Of a stretch of DNA of 64,000 nucleotides, positions 18,617 through 30,842 are shown piece by piece. Positions within the stretch are counted from its first letter, which is position 1; every line of letters begins with the position of its first letter. The DNA is from Capillidium heterosporum (Eukaryota > Entomophthoromycota > Entomophthoromycetes > Entomophthorales > Capillidiaceae), in NCBI GenBank assembly GCA_016630905.1, contig WBMQ01000014.1:248001-312000 (forward strand), written 5' to 3'. The notes under the pieces were generated by a model, which saw nothing but the letters and a program-made list of their open reading frames with translations, was not told the origin of the DNA and did not search any database. Both the position numbers and the translations under genes were made by a program.

Positions 18617-20394
18617 ATGAGTAATCCCCAACAGTGAAGCCGAATTCAGCGATCAGGGTAAGGACTCCAACTTTTCAATTTAACTTATGGATGATATTTT
18701 CATTAGACCTCGAAGATTTGGGCAGTGAAGGATTATCACAACTAACCGACCACACCATCGACTTGGGTGTCGAAGGAATCGACGAAGAAAGTTCGACGTT
18801 CTCAGGCGAGGAGTCCGAAGATACCAATCAGATATACGAGTCGTCACAAGGTCTACTCAACTCCAACAGCTCAGCGTCGAAACAAAGCAAGAAGACCAAG
18901 ATAACTCAACAGAATTTAACTTTGGAACAGGCGCTACTCAAGACATTGGCTTCGGAAAGCCGGCAGGAAGCCAAGAAACCCAAGCTAACTAAACCCAAAC
19001 CATCCAAAATTCCTAAACAGTCCAAAGTAGGTAAAGCTGGCAAGCCTATGACCCAAACTTCGTTGAAGCAGGAGCTGTACGAAAGACCTATACTCCCCGC
19101 CACCAGCAAACCCAACTTCCCCTTTGAAAACTTCAACACCACCGTCAACAGCACTGGAAAGAGACTTTTACTACCAGCCAGCAGTTCTTTAACCAACGTG
19201 GCCGGTATTATCAAGCAGGAGCCTGATGCCAAGCCTACCAGTAGTCCACAACTACCTCAAAGCCAAAACAACGACGAGGAATCTATTTATGAACCAGAAC
19301 CAGAAGTCAAGCAGCAGTACGATTTCAACTTGGCACTTATTGACAAACTATTGGATAACAGCCGTAAAGTTATGGGACTTTTGCAAGTAGCCCCCATGTC
19401 GGAGGAGGAAATATGGTCTACCTTCCCCGAGTTTATGAATAGGGAGGACATGAAACTCAACGCCGACGCCAACGTAGCTATACCCCCACCTATGCTACCT
19501 GATCCCTGGTTTGAACGTAGCAACTTGCAGCTCATAAAGCACTACCACATGCTTGGTAAGGAGCTCAAGGCCTGTGGCCAACTTACTAAAGCTTGCCGCA
19601 GCTATACGGCCCTCAGCACTTTGGCCAAGATTACCGATTTCATTGTCGACAACTTGGAACTACTGGGTAGGCTTATTTTTTCTAAATTTATTTATTTAAC
19701 TTTAATACTTACAGCTTTGACGGGAGCTCACCATCCTATCGAGGTGGACCGACTCAACTTGTGGCGCAGCGTCAACTCGTGCTGGTTTTTTGCTCTTGCC
19801 AGATCCAAGTTCTGCAACAGCCCTGAAGAGCAAGTGACTTTGGAACTTTTGAAGCAGCTGCGCGTCGACTTCTTGAAATGGGGGGACGCCCTCTCACCGC
19901 ATGGTTTGGTAAACTACTCCATGGGCTTGAACGAAGCTGAACTTATCGACGCCATCGACATTGTCATTGCCTACTACAAAGTCAAAGAAGGGGTTGAGAC
20001 GCCGTCTGAAGTTGAGGTAACTATTTCATCGCAAGCCTTTTCTGAAACTCTACAGTTGGATGAGAATGGGAACCCGACCCCTTTGCCTAGGGACTCTGAT
20101 GATGATAACATTAAAGATGATGATGAGAGTCGACGCCTCATGGATAAATTGGTAGCGCACGCCCCACACCTCTTCCAACGTCCAACCAAGGGAGATGAAA
20201 ATTTGGACAATAATGACAGTATCAGCCAGGAGAATACGTTGATGCAGACGACTTTACCGACTGCTGAGGCATCAACTGAAGTCGATCCTAACGGTGCCGA
20301 AGCTGATAATACGACTAAAAATCCTGAAAAGTTACGTAAGGGATCCGATACTTACAATCGTTTGTTTGATAAATTTATCAACGTGGAGACATAG
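18617..20394 (+). CDS. Unrecognised acidic, low-complexity protein (three exons, probable 5' frame break)
   Basis: Downstream exons are clear. Intron 18658-18706 is GTAAGG..CATTAG with a TTAAC branch. Intron 19667-19714 is 48 nt and so stays in frame if unspliced. Roughly 570 residues. An acidic Ser/Glu-rich N-terminal part is followed by a basic linker (PKPSKIPKQSKVGK) with two SUMO-type sites (LKQE, IKQE). A structured core from about 19315 to 20000 has a repeated helical look (EEIWSTFPEF, LIKHYHMLGKELKACG), and the tail is acidic with DDDNIKDDDE. No family recognised; perhaps a nuclear regulator. The best start is ATG 18617 (MSNP), but its frame stops at 18635. Dropping one C of CCCC (18626-18629) joins it to the long frame. 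ATG 18690 inside the intron is an alternative start if that intron is retained. Confidence 0.7.
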
Positions 20395-21806
20395 TTTCTT
20401 GATGGGGGTAACTGATGATGACAGGAGTTGTATTGAGATGTTGAGATATGCTTTATTTGCGATCTATCAAATCTATCTACTTTGCCTATGCTTTTACCTT
20501 GGCAACTTAATTCAACAGTTTACCTTTTATTCCTCACCTAATAGATCAATTATACCTGTATATTTATGCTTCGATGGCGCTTATTTCGCCAACACCGAAG
20601 CTCCTAGAATAAAACTTTGCTTACGTTTCGAATCCAATTTTTCAATTAGGATGCTTTAGTTTTGGTATAAGGAGATACTAACTTGGATATATTTTTATTT
20701 TTATAATAGATTATGATAGATATTAGAAGAGCTTGGTTTGGCTGATATTTTTAAAAACCTTTATTGTCATTGGAGGTTGCTAAGGTAATATTGTATTTTG
20801 ATTTGATTTGGAAATATATTTTGAACGATAGTTTTAACACTAATTTCACATATATTACTTTATATATTTTTAACCTACCAAATAAAGTGCACTAAATAGG
20901 GTCCCATGTCTAAATGATTATTGGCAGGTATGAGCGGATTATATTTTGTAAAGAAAAGTTTTTAGATATAGCTTCTGTGATTTTTGTTTGTAGTGTTCCA
21001 AGTTAGACACATCTACAAACTCTCAAGTGCAATTTCTACAAGTTTTAATGGAGGTACATCGCTTTTTATTACTGCTATGATATTTGGGTTGTGAGAGCAT
21101 ATTTAGAGCTTAAGGTTGATATCCTTAGAACTCTGATATCGATATTAGAATAATTGATGTCAAGTTTAGGCCATTCTAGGTTATCAAAGCCCTTTGAGGT
21201 TTATAATGCAATGAAATCTGTTCAATTTTAAATTATGGGCTTGAGATCACTAAAGTAGACGTATTTATATACTATTTAATATATTTGTATTTCGATCATT
21301 AGTTAATGGTATGTTGAAACAGCTACTTATGACAAGTTAGACGGAGATATCCAACAAAAGTATGAATAGGGGCAACCTTACCGCAACCTTGGTATCCAAG
21401 ATAGGAATACAACATACCTGTAAGATATTCACTCGGTTCAGTTTTTATGATATCTCGAAATTGATATTCAAGTAGCTGTATTGGATGATATAGGACAAAC
21501 CCATATCACACAAGCTCTACTATCCAGTAATAAGTATGATTTATTGGTGGCCACGAAAATCTCATAGAGATACTTGTAAGATGGTGTTTCAAAATAGCAG
21601 TGCTACAGTCGGGTCTTTTAATCCAGTGTAAATATTATAAATATAGCCATTAGGATAGGGATTAGTAGAATTAGAGCCAAATCAAAGCTGGGAGGTCAAA
21701 AGCCTATTTAGGATGGGATTACAACCTGAACTATTCAAATATTAGTCTAAAAATACAGTATAGAATGAAATTAAAAGGTTGCTCAAAGACCAGCTAAAAG
21801 ATTTAT
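20395..21806. other. Intergenic, nothing recognised
   Basis: About 1.4 kb of AT-rich sequence between convergent genes. No convincing exon or repeat. Confidence 0.45.
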
Positions 21807-23068
21807 TTAGAAAATTTTGGTATCATTTAACAATATAGCGGTAGTAATATAGGAATCATTTTCTTTCTTTCCATGATTTCCGCCATTCCCACCATTTCTG
21901 TCATCTCTATTACTATCATCCTGAGATCCCTGATTAAAGTTGTTGACTTCAACTATTTCAATTAGTAATAGGTATAAGAAGAAAAGCTTACTATTCTCAG
22001 CAGTGGTTTGAGTATCGGGATAAATGGAACTAAATCTGAATTCTCGAAGGCACTGCTTTACAGCAAGATGGAAGGTCGGATCTAAAAGAAAGGCAAAACA
22101 GTTGAAAGTGCCAACAAGAGCTAAAAAGATTAGCTTAATGTATTATTAAATAGAATACCGTTTCCAAGTCCAGCCCAAATCATTAAGAACAGAGAATCAT
22201 AGTTGGCCGTATTGCATATACTTCTTACGACGAATCCACTAAGGCAGATAAAACAAATTAGGGGATAAAAGGAGCTATAATAATTAGTAACTACTTGAAA
22301 TAAAATGTATACATTCTAAGTATGAGTTTCTTGATAAACTTTTGCTGTAACGAGGAGGTAGTTTCAGTATTTCCTTCTGAAAACGCACTTCTTGATGTAA
22401 TGGCATCGATGTTCTTCTGCAATTTAAAAATAACAAGGACAGCAATGATGAAGCAGTATATCATGGTAATAAGCATAACAAGCACTACAAGGAAGAAATT
22501 AAGGAGCCGTGACTGGGGGAATTCGTAATTAAAATAACAAGATCCACTCCTATTCTTGCCGAAAAAATCCAATGCTACAACTGTTAGTATTACATATGAT
22601 ACAAATTACCATATAGTGTAACAGACGGTATAAGAGAAAGTGCCAGCGAAACACCCCAATAGTAGTACTCCCATTTAGGTCTAAACAGCTTGCCCTGTAA
22701 AAAGACAATTTGGAGATTGAGGGCAATGGAGATATTCAAGAAGCAATAGATAAGTCTGCCGAAGAAAAGGCAAAATCCCAGGAATTTGCAGGTAGATCCG
22801 GCTTCAACATCATAATAGACAAAAAGAACGATGTGGTTAATCAAGTCTACTAAAGATATCCCAGCCTGAATACGTAAAGTAATTCGGTTTACCAAACTTC
22901 TGCTTTGAAGAACTGATGGCGGTTAGCATGAATCGTATAAAATAAATTACATAGAAGAGCCATAAAGATGAAAGGCACTGAAGATAGAGACATGCTAATA
23001 TAACTAAAAATATTGTAAGCGACCTTAAAAGCACTTTCTGCGTTGCTGATTGAAGATATTCCTGACAT
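21807..23068 (-). CDS. Seven-transmembrane GPCR-type receptor 1 (multi-exon)
   Basis: Exon 1 is 23068-22951 (MSGISSISNAESAFKVAYN, then TM1). Introns are 22950-22913 (38 nt), 22609-22575 (35 nt, TACTAAC branch) and 22312-22275, with two more towards the 3' end. Joined exons give about 350 residues with seven hydrophobic segments. TM2 begins NRITLRIQAGISLVDLINH. An NLQIVFLQGK loop and a Trp-rich RPKWEYYYWG follow. TM5 lies near NFFLVVLVMLITMIYC, and an intracellular loop holds LQKNIDAI. The C-terminal tail is hydrophilic and Asn/Asp-rich (DDSNRDDRNGGNGGN). The same family recurs at 26892-28081, 29496-30842 and 41943-43546. No frame break seen. Ligand unknown; the tail would be cytosolic. Confidence 0.8.
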
Positions 23069-23283
23069 TTTTGAAACTATTAATTGAAATATATCGAATC
23101 CAAGTGCCCACTCTCATATTTATAGTACTTTGAACTAATTTTTTGGTTAAACAGGCCACATTCATCTTCAAGAATTATTAATAAATGGAAAAGAAAATCA
23201 GATTATATAAGAAAAGTATTGTCGAAAATAACCAGATTTCTTTGCTTCTATCTGAAATGCTGCATATTTGAAGTAATATATGT

Positions 23284-23450
23284 TCCTAGATATTTTGTAC
23301 CTCATAGAAGGAACAGTGTTTTCGAGTGAAATGCGCCAATCGGGAAAATAGATGAATCCACAAAAGAGGCATAGCTTGATCTAGTGATTAGATGACTTGA
23401 GCTTTGTAATTTTGGGTATATTTAAAGAACAAAGACAGAGCTATATATAG
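23284..23450 (-). repeat. Inverted repeat arm upstream of receptor 1
   Basis: Its reverse complement closely matches 24130-24297. Shared blocks include TCTAATCACTAGATCAAGCT and CCCGATTGGCGCATTTCACT. It ends in a TATA-like AT tract. The match lies at the corresponding distance upstream of both gene copies, so it is duplicated 5' flank, not a transposon end. Confidence 0.8.
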
Positions 23451-24129
23451 TATAAAGGCGGGCTATACAGGCTTTTGTCGAAAATTATCGTAACCCTTAG
23501 CTACTTCAATTTCTTTTTAGATACCACTTTTACAGCTCAATGTGTAGCGAAATCTAGTGGTTCAGCTCAGAATTCCAAAGCTGTCAAGTCCTGACTTTGA
23601 ATCAGTATGAGGCCTATATAGTAGTTTCAGCTTATTATACTATCTGTAGCAATCATACTAATCATCGAAAAATGATTGTTCAACAGTCACTTCATGCCAA
23701 AATCAAACTGTAGCATTTTAATTGGGCATATTTCAAATTTTATTCTCTAGGTCGAATTTTACCAAACTTGGTGAATGCTAGTGATACTTAGAAATAAATT
23801 TTTGGTTGTATCTAGCTTATATTACAAAATGAACGAAAATTGACACATATAAAGTGATATTAGTATCAAAGGAAAGGTTGGCTCTTCCGCTACACATTGA
23901 AGCAGCATATAAGTTTATTATCCATTCCTGCTCATATATATGTGTTTCGAACAGTATATATACATCGATAGCTTGTGCTAGCCCGTTCTTTGAAATTCTA
24001 TGCACCTCATTAAGGGTTAATTTGAATGTACATTATTCCTAGTATACCAACAAACTCTTCCAGAGCTTAAATTTCTTATACCCAATGGCTTCCCTATAAG
24101 TCCCCCAAAAACTCATAAAGTTCGTCTTT

Positions 24130-24297
24130 GCACTATATATGGACTTATCGTTGTGCTTTAGATATACCTAAAATTACAAAGCCCAAGTCATCTAATCACT
24201 AGATCAAGCTATGCTTCATTTGTGGATTCATATATTTTCCCGATTGGCGCATTTCACTCGAAAACGCTGTTCCTTCTACGAGGTATAGAATATCTGG
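24130..24297 (+). repeat. Inverted repeat arm upstream of the decayed receptor
   Basis: Partner of 23284-23450. The arms differ by scattered substitutions (roughly one in ten by eye), so the duplication is not very recent. Confidence 0.8.
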
Positions 24298-24504
24298 GAA
24301 GGCTAGGTACTTTAAAAATACAGCATTCAGAAGACAAAGAAATCCGGATACTTTCGGTAATAGGCTTCACGTATAATCCAATTTCTTATCCATAGAGTAC
24401 TAATTCTTTGTGTGGATGGAACTGGTTCAATAAATCTTTGGCTTAAAGCACTATAAATATAGAATGCCTTTCAATTCGACAAAATTTACTCTATAGTTTA
24501 AAAA

Positions 24505-25684
24505 ATGTCTAGTACATCTTCAGCTATTGATCTATAAAGTATAATTCTAATTGTAACTCGATACTCATGGTACTTTAGTATTATCCTATCTGCACTACTA
24601 TTCATTCTGATATTTATCCTATGTAATACACCTTTATACGATCTACAACTATTATTAGTTTTTGAAATATAAATTTGGTAAACTGGGTCAGCTTATGTTT
24701 TCAGGCTGGGATATCTTTAGTAAGCTTTGCTAATTATTTCATTTTAACTTACCACTATGGATGTTGAGGCCGAGCTCACATGCGATTTTGTGAGGTTTAT
24801 CTATTTTTCGGCAGGTTCATATACTGCTTTTTGAATACCACAATCGCTTTTAACCTTCAGCAAGTATTCTTAGAAAATAAGGCTATTAGACCTAAATGAG
24901 TACTGTCATTGGGGTGTTTCGTTGGCATTTTTATTTGTATCATCCATCCTGCTTTATGATAGTTTATGTACTATGCAATATTAATAAGTATAACATTGGA
25001 GTTTTTCAGTAAGAGTATGGAGGGATTTTAGTACTTTAATTATATACTCTCCCAGTTCTTATTCCTAAATTTATTCTTTGTGATGTTTGTTATGCTTATT
25101 ACAGCAGTTTACTGTCTCATAATAGCCGTCATTGTTAGTATAAAGTTACAAAAGAACACTAACGCCCTTACATCGCCGGATACGTTTTCAGAAAGAAACA
25201 GTGATGCCATAGAAACGCGGCAGTAGAAGTTTATCAGAAATCTTATATTTGGAATATATATATTATTTCGAATTGCTAGTAGTTGGTATAGTCCCTTTTA
25301 TATTATATTTTGCTTTATCTGCTTCAGAGATTTTGTAACGAAAAATACATATAGTACAGCTGACTATGAAGTCCTATTCTTAAACTATTAATCTAGTTTT
25401 AATCTGGATAATATATATTTACATCTATTATACTAATTTTTAAGCTTATGTTGCATCCTTTAATTGCTTCATCTTTCTTTTGGATCTCATATTTCATCTT
25501 GCCATGTCAAAGTATATAATAGAGAGTAATAAGTGAGCTCTTTGCGCCTTTAATGATAAATCTATTGAAGAGTGCAATATTTATATATATTAACCTTACC
25601 AAATTATATTTAGATGAAATTAACACTACAGATAAAGAGATGATAGCTAAGGCAGTGTTGATGAACAGCATTAAAATATTTTAA
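24505..25684 (+). pseudogene. Decayed GPCR-type receptor (inverted copy)
   Basis: Aligns with receptor 1 along its length: ATG SSTSSAID, an intron in the same place after TM1, then FVMFVMLITAVYCLIIAVIV and SIKLQKNTNALTSP, and a tail ending KIF-stop. It has many in-frame stops, including one after four exon-1-like residues past SSTSSAID, another at the equivalent of PKW, and one before KFIRNLI. Several indels are present. Both splice sites and frame are degraded, so this is a pseudogene rather than a sequencing artefact. Confidence 0.85.
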
Positions 25685-26891
25685 ACAAACTATTTAGTTG
25701 ATTTTTGAGAAATGTTTTCATTTTTGTTGCTTTCTATACTTTATTATTTGGTTTAGTGTTTGAATAGTCCCTGCTGCGATACCTTCCATTTTAAAAATGA
25801 TATATTAAAAATACTATCGAAATTTTTTATGCTTCTATTATATATTTCCCACCACCAGAAAATATTATTTTTATGATATAGAATCTTACTATATGTATAA
25901 ACAGTGGGTATATTCAAAGCTATTGAAAAGTTTGTATATTTTCTTCATTATATATTTCAAGTATATTGCTAAAATATGTCAAGCTTACATGTAGAAAGAT
26001 TAAAGCTATTAGAATTATATTATCAATTATAAGGATTAAAAACAATTCGCATATGATAAAAGATCAAAGCTTTGATATTTCGAGATACTATAAAATATAA
26101 TGCATCTAGTATCTTGTTATGCTGTAAACTTTTATAGAAGTCGTTTGATACCTTCATAATCTACTCTAAAAACATAATATTCATAGTAAGCCAAATATGT
26201 TTTTAAATCTTATATTTACATGATATTATTTGACAGCCCTATCACAATTTTAGAATTAAAGCTTTTATAGTTCTAACAGTTTAATAAAGCCCTATACTAT
26301 TCAAACAACATAACCTTAAAATGGGTAAAGTTTGATGGCAATCAGTATACACTTTAATAAATTTGTAATATACTATCAAAATAGAGGGTGTCACAACAGA
26401 AATTGCTCGAGCACTAAAGCAAAGTGTAAAAAGCAATGAAAGTCTTGCTCAAAAGATAACTAAAAGGATCTATTTGAAACATTTTGGTGTCGTTTAGTAA
26501 CATGGTTGTAATAGTAAATGAACTTTTTCCATCCTATGAGCCTTGGTTAAAGTTGTTAAAATTGATCTTTTGAATGATAGCGCATATTAAAAGGAGAGCC
26601 CATTTCAAAATCACTTTTATAGAACAAATCTATAATGGTATATTTGAACTTTATAGTAGATAGTACTATAGCTAAAAATATAAATATATAGAGAAATATG
26701 TATGAAAACTAAAACTAAACTATATTAATTATCATGATTTAGAAGGTAAGCAAGGTACACTGATCAAGGTATAATGTTATGCTGAATTTGTATGTACAGA
26801 ATGGACATACACTTGCACAGTCCTAAAAAACTTGTTGATGATAAAGATAGATTCATTACTAGCGCAAATAGTGCTTGGCATATATAAATGC
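25685..26891. other. Intergenic with a receptor gene remnant
   Basis: Very AT-rich. It holds the short remnant at 26446-26571; otherwise nothing recognised. Confidence 0.45.
26446..26571 (-). pseudogene. Remnant of the last exon of a GPCR-type receptor
   Basis: Resembles the 3' end of receptor 1 (21781-21955): gctcaaaagataactaaaag against gctcaaagaccagctaaaag, then matching blocks around the stop codon and gttaaagttgttaaaattga. No open frame and no upstream exons were found. A leftover of a further lost copy. Confidence 0.5.
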
Positions 26892-28081
26892 TTAAAGTAA
26901 TTTAGTGTCATCCACCATCTCCACTTTGTTTGCGTACTCTGCTATATCTTCTGGAGTATCTTCATCTAAAGATAATTTAGTAAGATTTATATATATGTAT
27001 TACGTTTCTCAAGACATTCGTCATTAAGGGTGAAAGGAACTCGCTTGTTGCCCTCTTTTATATATTGTATCATAGCAATATGAAACGTTGGATCCAAAAG
27101 AAAAGCAAGACAGTTAAAAGTACCGACGAGGGCTTAAAATAGTAAGATAGTGAATGAAATATATATTACCGGTTCCAAGTGCGGACCAAGTATTTAAGAA
27201 CGCGGTGTCGTAGCCAGCCGTATTACATATGCTTTTCACAACAAATCCATTAAGGCAGATAAAGCAAAATAGTGGATACAGTGAGCTATAACAATTAGTA
27301 CAATACTAAAACAGAGTTTTTACATTCTAAGTATAAGCTTTTTGATAAATTTCCTTTGTTTCGATGCTTTGCTATTGTCACTTCCTTGCGAAAGAGCACT
27401 TACTGATGTAAGAGCATCGACGTTCTTCTGTAGCTTTACAATGACAAAAAAAGCTATGGTGAGACAGTATACCATCGTTATAAGCATAATAACTACCACA
27501 GAGAAGAAATTTAGGAGCCGCGAATGAGGAAGTGCATAGTTGAAATAGCAAGACTTATCCGTACTCTTACCGAAAAATCCTGACACTACAACAATTAGTA
27601 TTGTACTACAAACAAACTACCATAAAGTGGAATGGACACTGAAAGTGACAATAACAAAGGTAGGCTCCAGTAGTAATACTCCCATCTGGATTTAGACTGC
27701 TTTGCCCTGCAGAAATACAAGCTGAAGATTAACGGCGATAGCAATATTCAAAAGGCAGTAGATGATTCGGCTGAAAAGTAGATAGAATCCAATAAAGCTG
27801 CAGAAGGGTCCATCTTCAACTTGATAATAGATAAGAAGGGCTAGATGGTTAGTCAAGTCTACGAAGGATATGGCAGCCTGGAGGCGCAGACTGATCCGGT
27901 TTATCAATTTTCGATGATGGTCGACTGGTATTGATTAGCATAGGTCGTATAAAGGCATATTACATAGGACACCCATCATTATGGGTGGCACTGCGGATAG
28001 GAAAAGACTAACAAACTTTAAAGCTTGGATCACAGTTGAAAACCCATCTAATAGACCGATAGTTGAAAGTGGTGCAGACAT
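26892..28081 (-). CDS. Seven-transmembrane GPCR-type receptor 2 (one +1 frame break)
   Basis: Starts ATG 28081 (MSAPLSTIGLLDGFSTVIQ, then TM1). The intron positions match receptor 1, including a 39-nt first intron with a GCTAAT branch. Exons give INRISLRLQAAISFVDLTNH, NLQLVFLQGK, then WEYYYWS after a one-base shift, then SGFFGKSTDKSCYFNY, ITMVYCLTIAFFVIVKLQK, and a short acidic tail ending DDTKLL-stop at 26892-26894. The first frame ends GKAV at TAA 27692-27694; the receptor continues in +1 as KSRWEYYYW. Everything else, including five introns, is intact, so the gene appears functional apart from that single base. An AAA (complement of 27701-27703) is next to the junction. Confidence 0.78.
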
Positions 28082-29495
28082 TTCTGTAAACTATTAAGAT
28101 GGGTTTTTAAATTGATTTCTAATTTTTGTAGTATCTTGAGCTAACAATTTCGATAGGCAGATAATTTCCCTCAACAAATAATGTTCTTTGGCAAGATGGT
28201 AAATATAGATAGACTTTCAATAATAATCAAAGCTATGCTCTTCACCAAGGAATGTTGTATATCTGAGGTAGACTGATACGTATAATGACTTATGCTTCAT
28301 AGCGAGTATAACTAGTTTTAACGAAAAGATACCAGTTGAAGGCAACTATGAACCCACAGGTGATGCACGGTTTGATTTTATGATAAACGATTTAAGGCCG
28401 GCAACTTCGGGTAAATCTAAAGCATAAAAATAAGACTATAAACGGTACAAAGGCGGGCTTCTTCAGCCTTTTTATGGATTTCTAGGAAGAGGAACCGTTG
28501 GCGTCTACAATATGCCTTTGAAATAGCTTATTCGGCGTAGCTATAGGAACAAGTGCTTTAGATTTAGTATGTAAAATCTTTTTGGACATAGTTTGACGTT
28601 TTCACCATCCCAATCAAACATTCAAAGATATTGGCTTTACTATGCTTTTAACATATGTATAATTGCTATTAAATTCATTATTTCCAAGTATATTTTCCAC
28701 AATATTGGTTAAGATAAAAAGGTTTACGAAGGGTAGTACTTGAGGATATAGGCGAATGTAGGCTAGAAGCAGTGTTCCTTTAGTTGAATTTATTGCTACC
28801 TTATGGATATTAGTTTCAGATTTAATAAAAGAATGGAAGCAGCTGTTAGCCGTTCCCAGTACTATTTCAGACTAAACCCATGCGAACATAAACTGATCGT
28901 TCAACTTCAAATTGATAGAGCAAAGGATGTTGGAATAGAAGCGTTTTCTGTTTCCAGCGAAGTGGATGACCTAGGGATGTTTGTATCCCGTTCAACTTGT
29001 CCTTTTTCCCTAGGATTAGATAGGTAATGAATGAAAATAGCGCTATAGCCGAAGCTTTCAGTGTTCTTATAAAGTTATAAAATTTTGTTCCGCTAGAAAA
29101 ACATAATTTTCAAGTAGCTGCTTTAGTGCGCAATAGTTCTTCAATATGTACTTCAAAGTGATGGTCAAACAAAGCCAATTCAATTTTATCTTCTACGTTA
29201 CCTCGAGTTCAAGGATGAAAGAATAAGTCCAAAATGGGATTGCAAATACTCTATTCCAAGTGGTGACGAGTGAATTTGGGTCTGAAAAACAGGGATGGTC
29301 AGCCCATAAGGCGCTAATTTGGACATCAGGTGCCTCTCATTTGACCGAGATGCATTAATTAGGTGTCAGTATAGGTTGGAGTGTATTTCCAATTGGTCGT
29401 AATGTCTACACATAGTTCTTTTTAAAGCCTTGAACTCGAAAACTTGAAAATACCTCACCAACTCTTAGTTTCCAACCCATCCTTTTCTTCTTTGT
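28082..29495. other. Intergenic between divergent receptor genes
   Basis: Holds the receptor 2 upstream region. Its block around 28450-28500 resembles 23440-23480 upstream of receptor 1 (aaaggcgggct, then aggctttt). A 74-codon frame at 28803-29027 has no recognisable feature. Confidence 0.45.
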
Positions 29496-30842
29496 ATGAA
29501 GCTCGAGCTTTCGGCAATACTTTACGGAATAGCTAGTACTGTTGTGTTACATATAGTTAGTATACTCTTTAGCCTCCTGGTCCTTTTCGCAGTCCTATTC
29601 ATAGGTGCACTTTTACCAACTGATTGTAGCTTTAACTGTTTTTAGGGTTTCGAGGGAATAGTGTCAGCCGGATAACTTTGAGGCTGCAGGCGGCAGTATC
29701 TTTCTTAAATATCATGAATGACGCATTGTATCTTATTCCAACTAGTGAGCTGAATGATTTTAATTGCAGTCTTCTTGGTTTCTTTATAATATCCTTCCTA
29801 CACCTTTATTGCTTTTTCAACATAGCTATAGCTGTACACCTCCAACTTATTTTCGTTTTCAAGCGCGAGCCAAAGATCTGGTGGGAACGAATATATTGGT
29901 CCGCTTCTTTGACTCTGGCCTTGGCGATAAACGTTCCTTCTATAGGTAGCGTATATCCTAGTATTTAGTATTAAGGTTCTTTAGCTACTGGTGGAATTTT
30001 CGTTAAAGTCGATAATCTTTGTTTTGTCAAAGATGCCAAGGAAACATCCATATCTAGATTTATAAGTTTGATTATTATCCCTTGTATCACGATGGCTTTT
30101 TGTTTCTTCACGATCGTAAGCATCGTTATAAGGTTGACACGCGACAGAAAGAGCCTGCTTAACTCCTTTGCCCACTCAATCCACGATCACTCCAGGCTAA
30201 GGTGGCTGGAATCCAACGTTAAGAAGTTCGGATTTCGAATGTAGTTTATATATTTAGTAATTTCTAAATATTAAATTTACATATAGTGCTCTTTACCCTG
30301 CAGTTGTTATGATTGGGCTCATGGGTTACACCACCAACAACTTGTATATCTGGATTTATGGTAGCCCTCTTGTGTATACATCTTTCGAACTTTGGTCTTC
30401 TCTAAGTTTGGGTAATTCTAATATCTGTACAGCTCTAACTGTAGCGTAGCTTTGATAGGGACATTGAACTTCTTTGCCTTCCTACTGGACCTCGCTTTCC
30501 AAGAGGCCCTCAGAGATTTCATCAATAAGGTTCGGAATGGAACGGTGCGATCTAGAATAATGAACTGTTTAGGTATTCGTCCAGAAAGTATAATTGTAAT
30601 TATATCCTTCACCTACTAACTTTCTTTTAGTTGATCCTAATGAGCCTGATCCTAATGAAACTGATCCTACTGCAACTGATCAACCCAATCGCATCGACCA
30701 CAGCTCTCGGTTCTTTAATCAAGAGTATAAAGATCCTGATCTTGAACCCAGGCTTATGATGCCCAGTAGCAGTGCAAATCCCCAGCAGAACTATCTGTTC
30801 AATATACCTGAGGACAATGAATATGTAGTTGAATTGTTTTAA
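29496..30842 (+). CDS. Seven-transmembrane GPCR-type receptor 3 (six exons, intact)
   Basis: Exons: 29496-29604, 29646-29945, 29985-30240, 30287-30411, 30450-30572 and 30631-30842. All introns are GT-AG and phase-consistent. MKLELSAILYGIAST leads into TM1. TM2 starts SVSRITLRLQAAVSFLNIMN, the NLQ-type motif is HLQLIFVFKRE, and WWERIYWSAS matches the Trp-rich loop. TM5 has PCITMAFCFFTIV, and the sixth and seventh segments end NFFAFLLD. The cytosolic tail carries DPNEPDPNETDPTATD, an acidic degenerate repeat. More divergent from receptors 1 and 2 than they are from each other. No frame break. Confidence 0.82.

Larger units (their letters stand above)
23069..24504. other. Intergenic between head-to-head receptor gene and its decayed copy
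   Basis: Contains both arms of an inverted repeat that carries the upstream regions of receptor 1 and of the decayed copy. The centre (about 23460-24120) shows no gene. Confidence 0.5.

Noticed and set aside
28803-29027. 74-codon plus-strand frame upstream of receptor 3
   Set aside because: No signal peptide, domain or splice continuation; probably chance.
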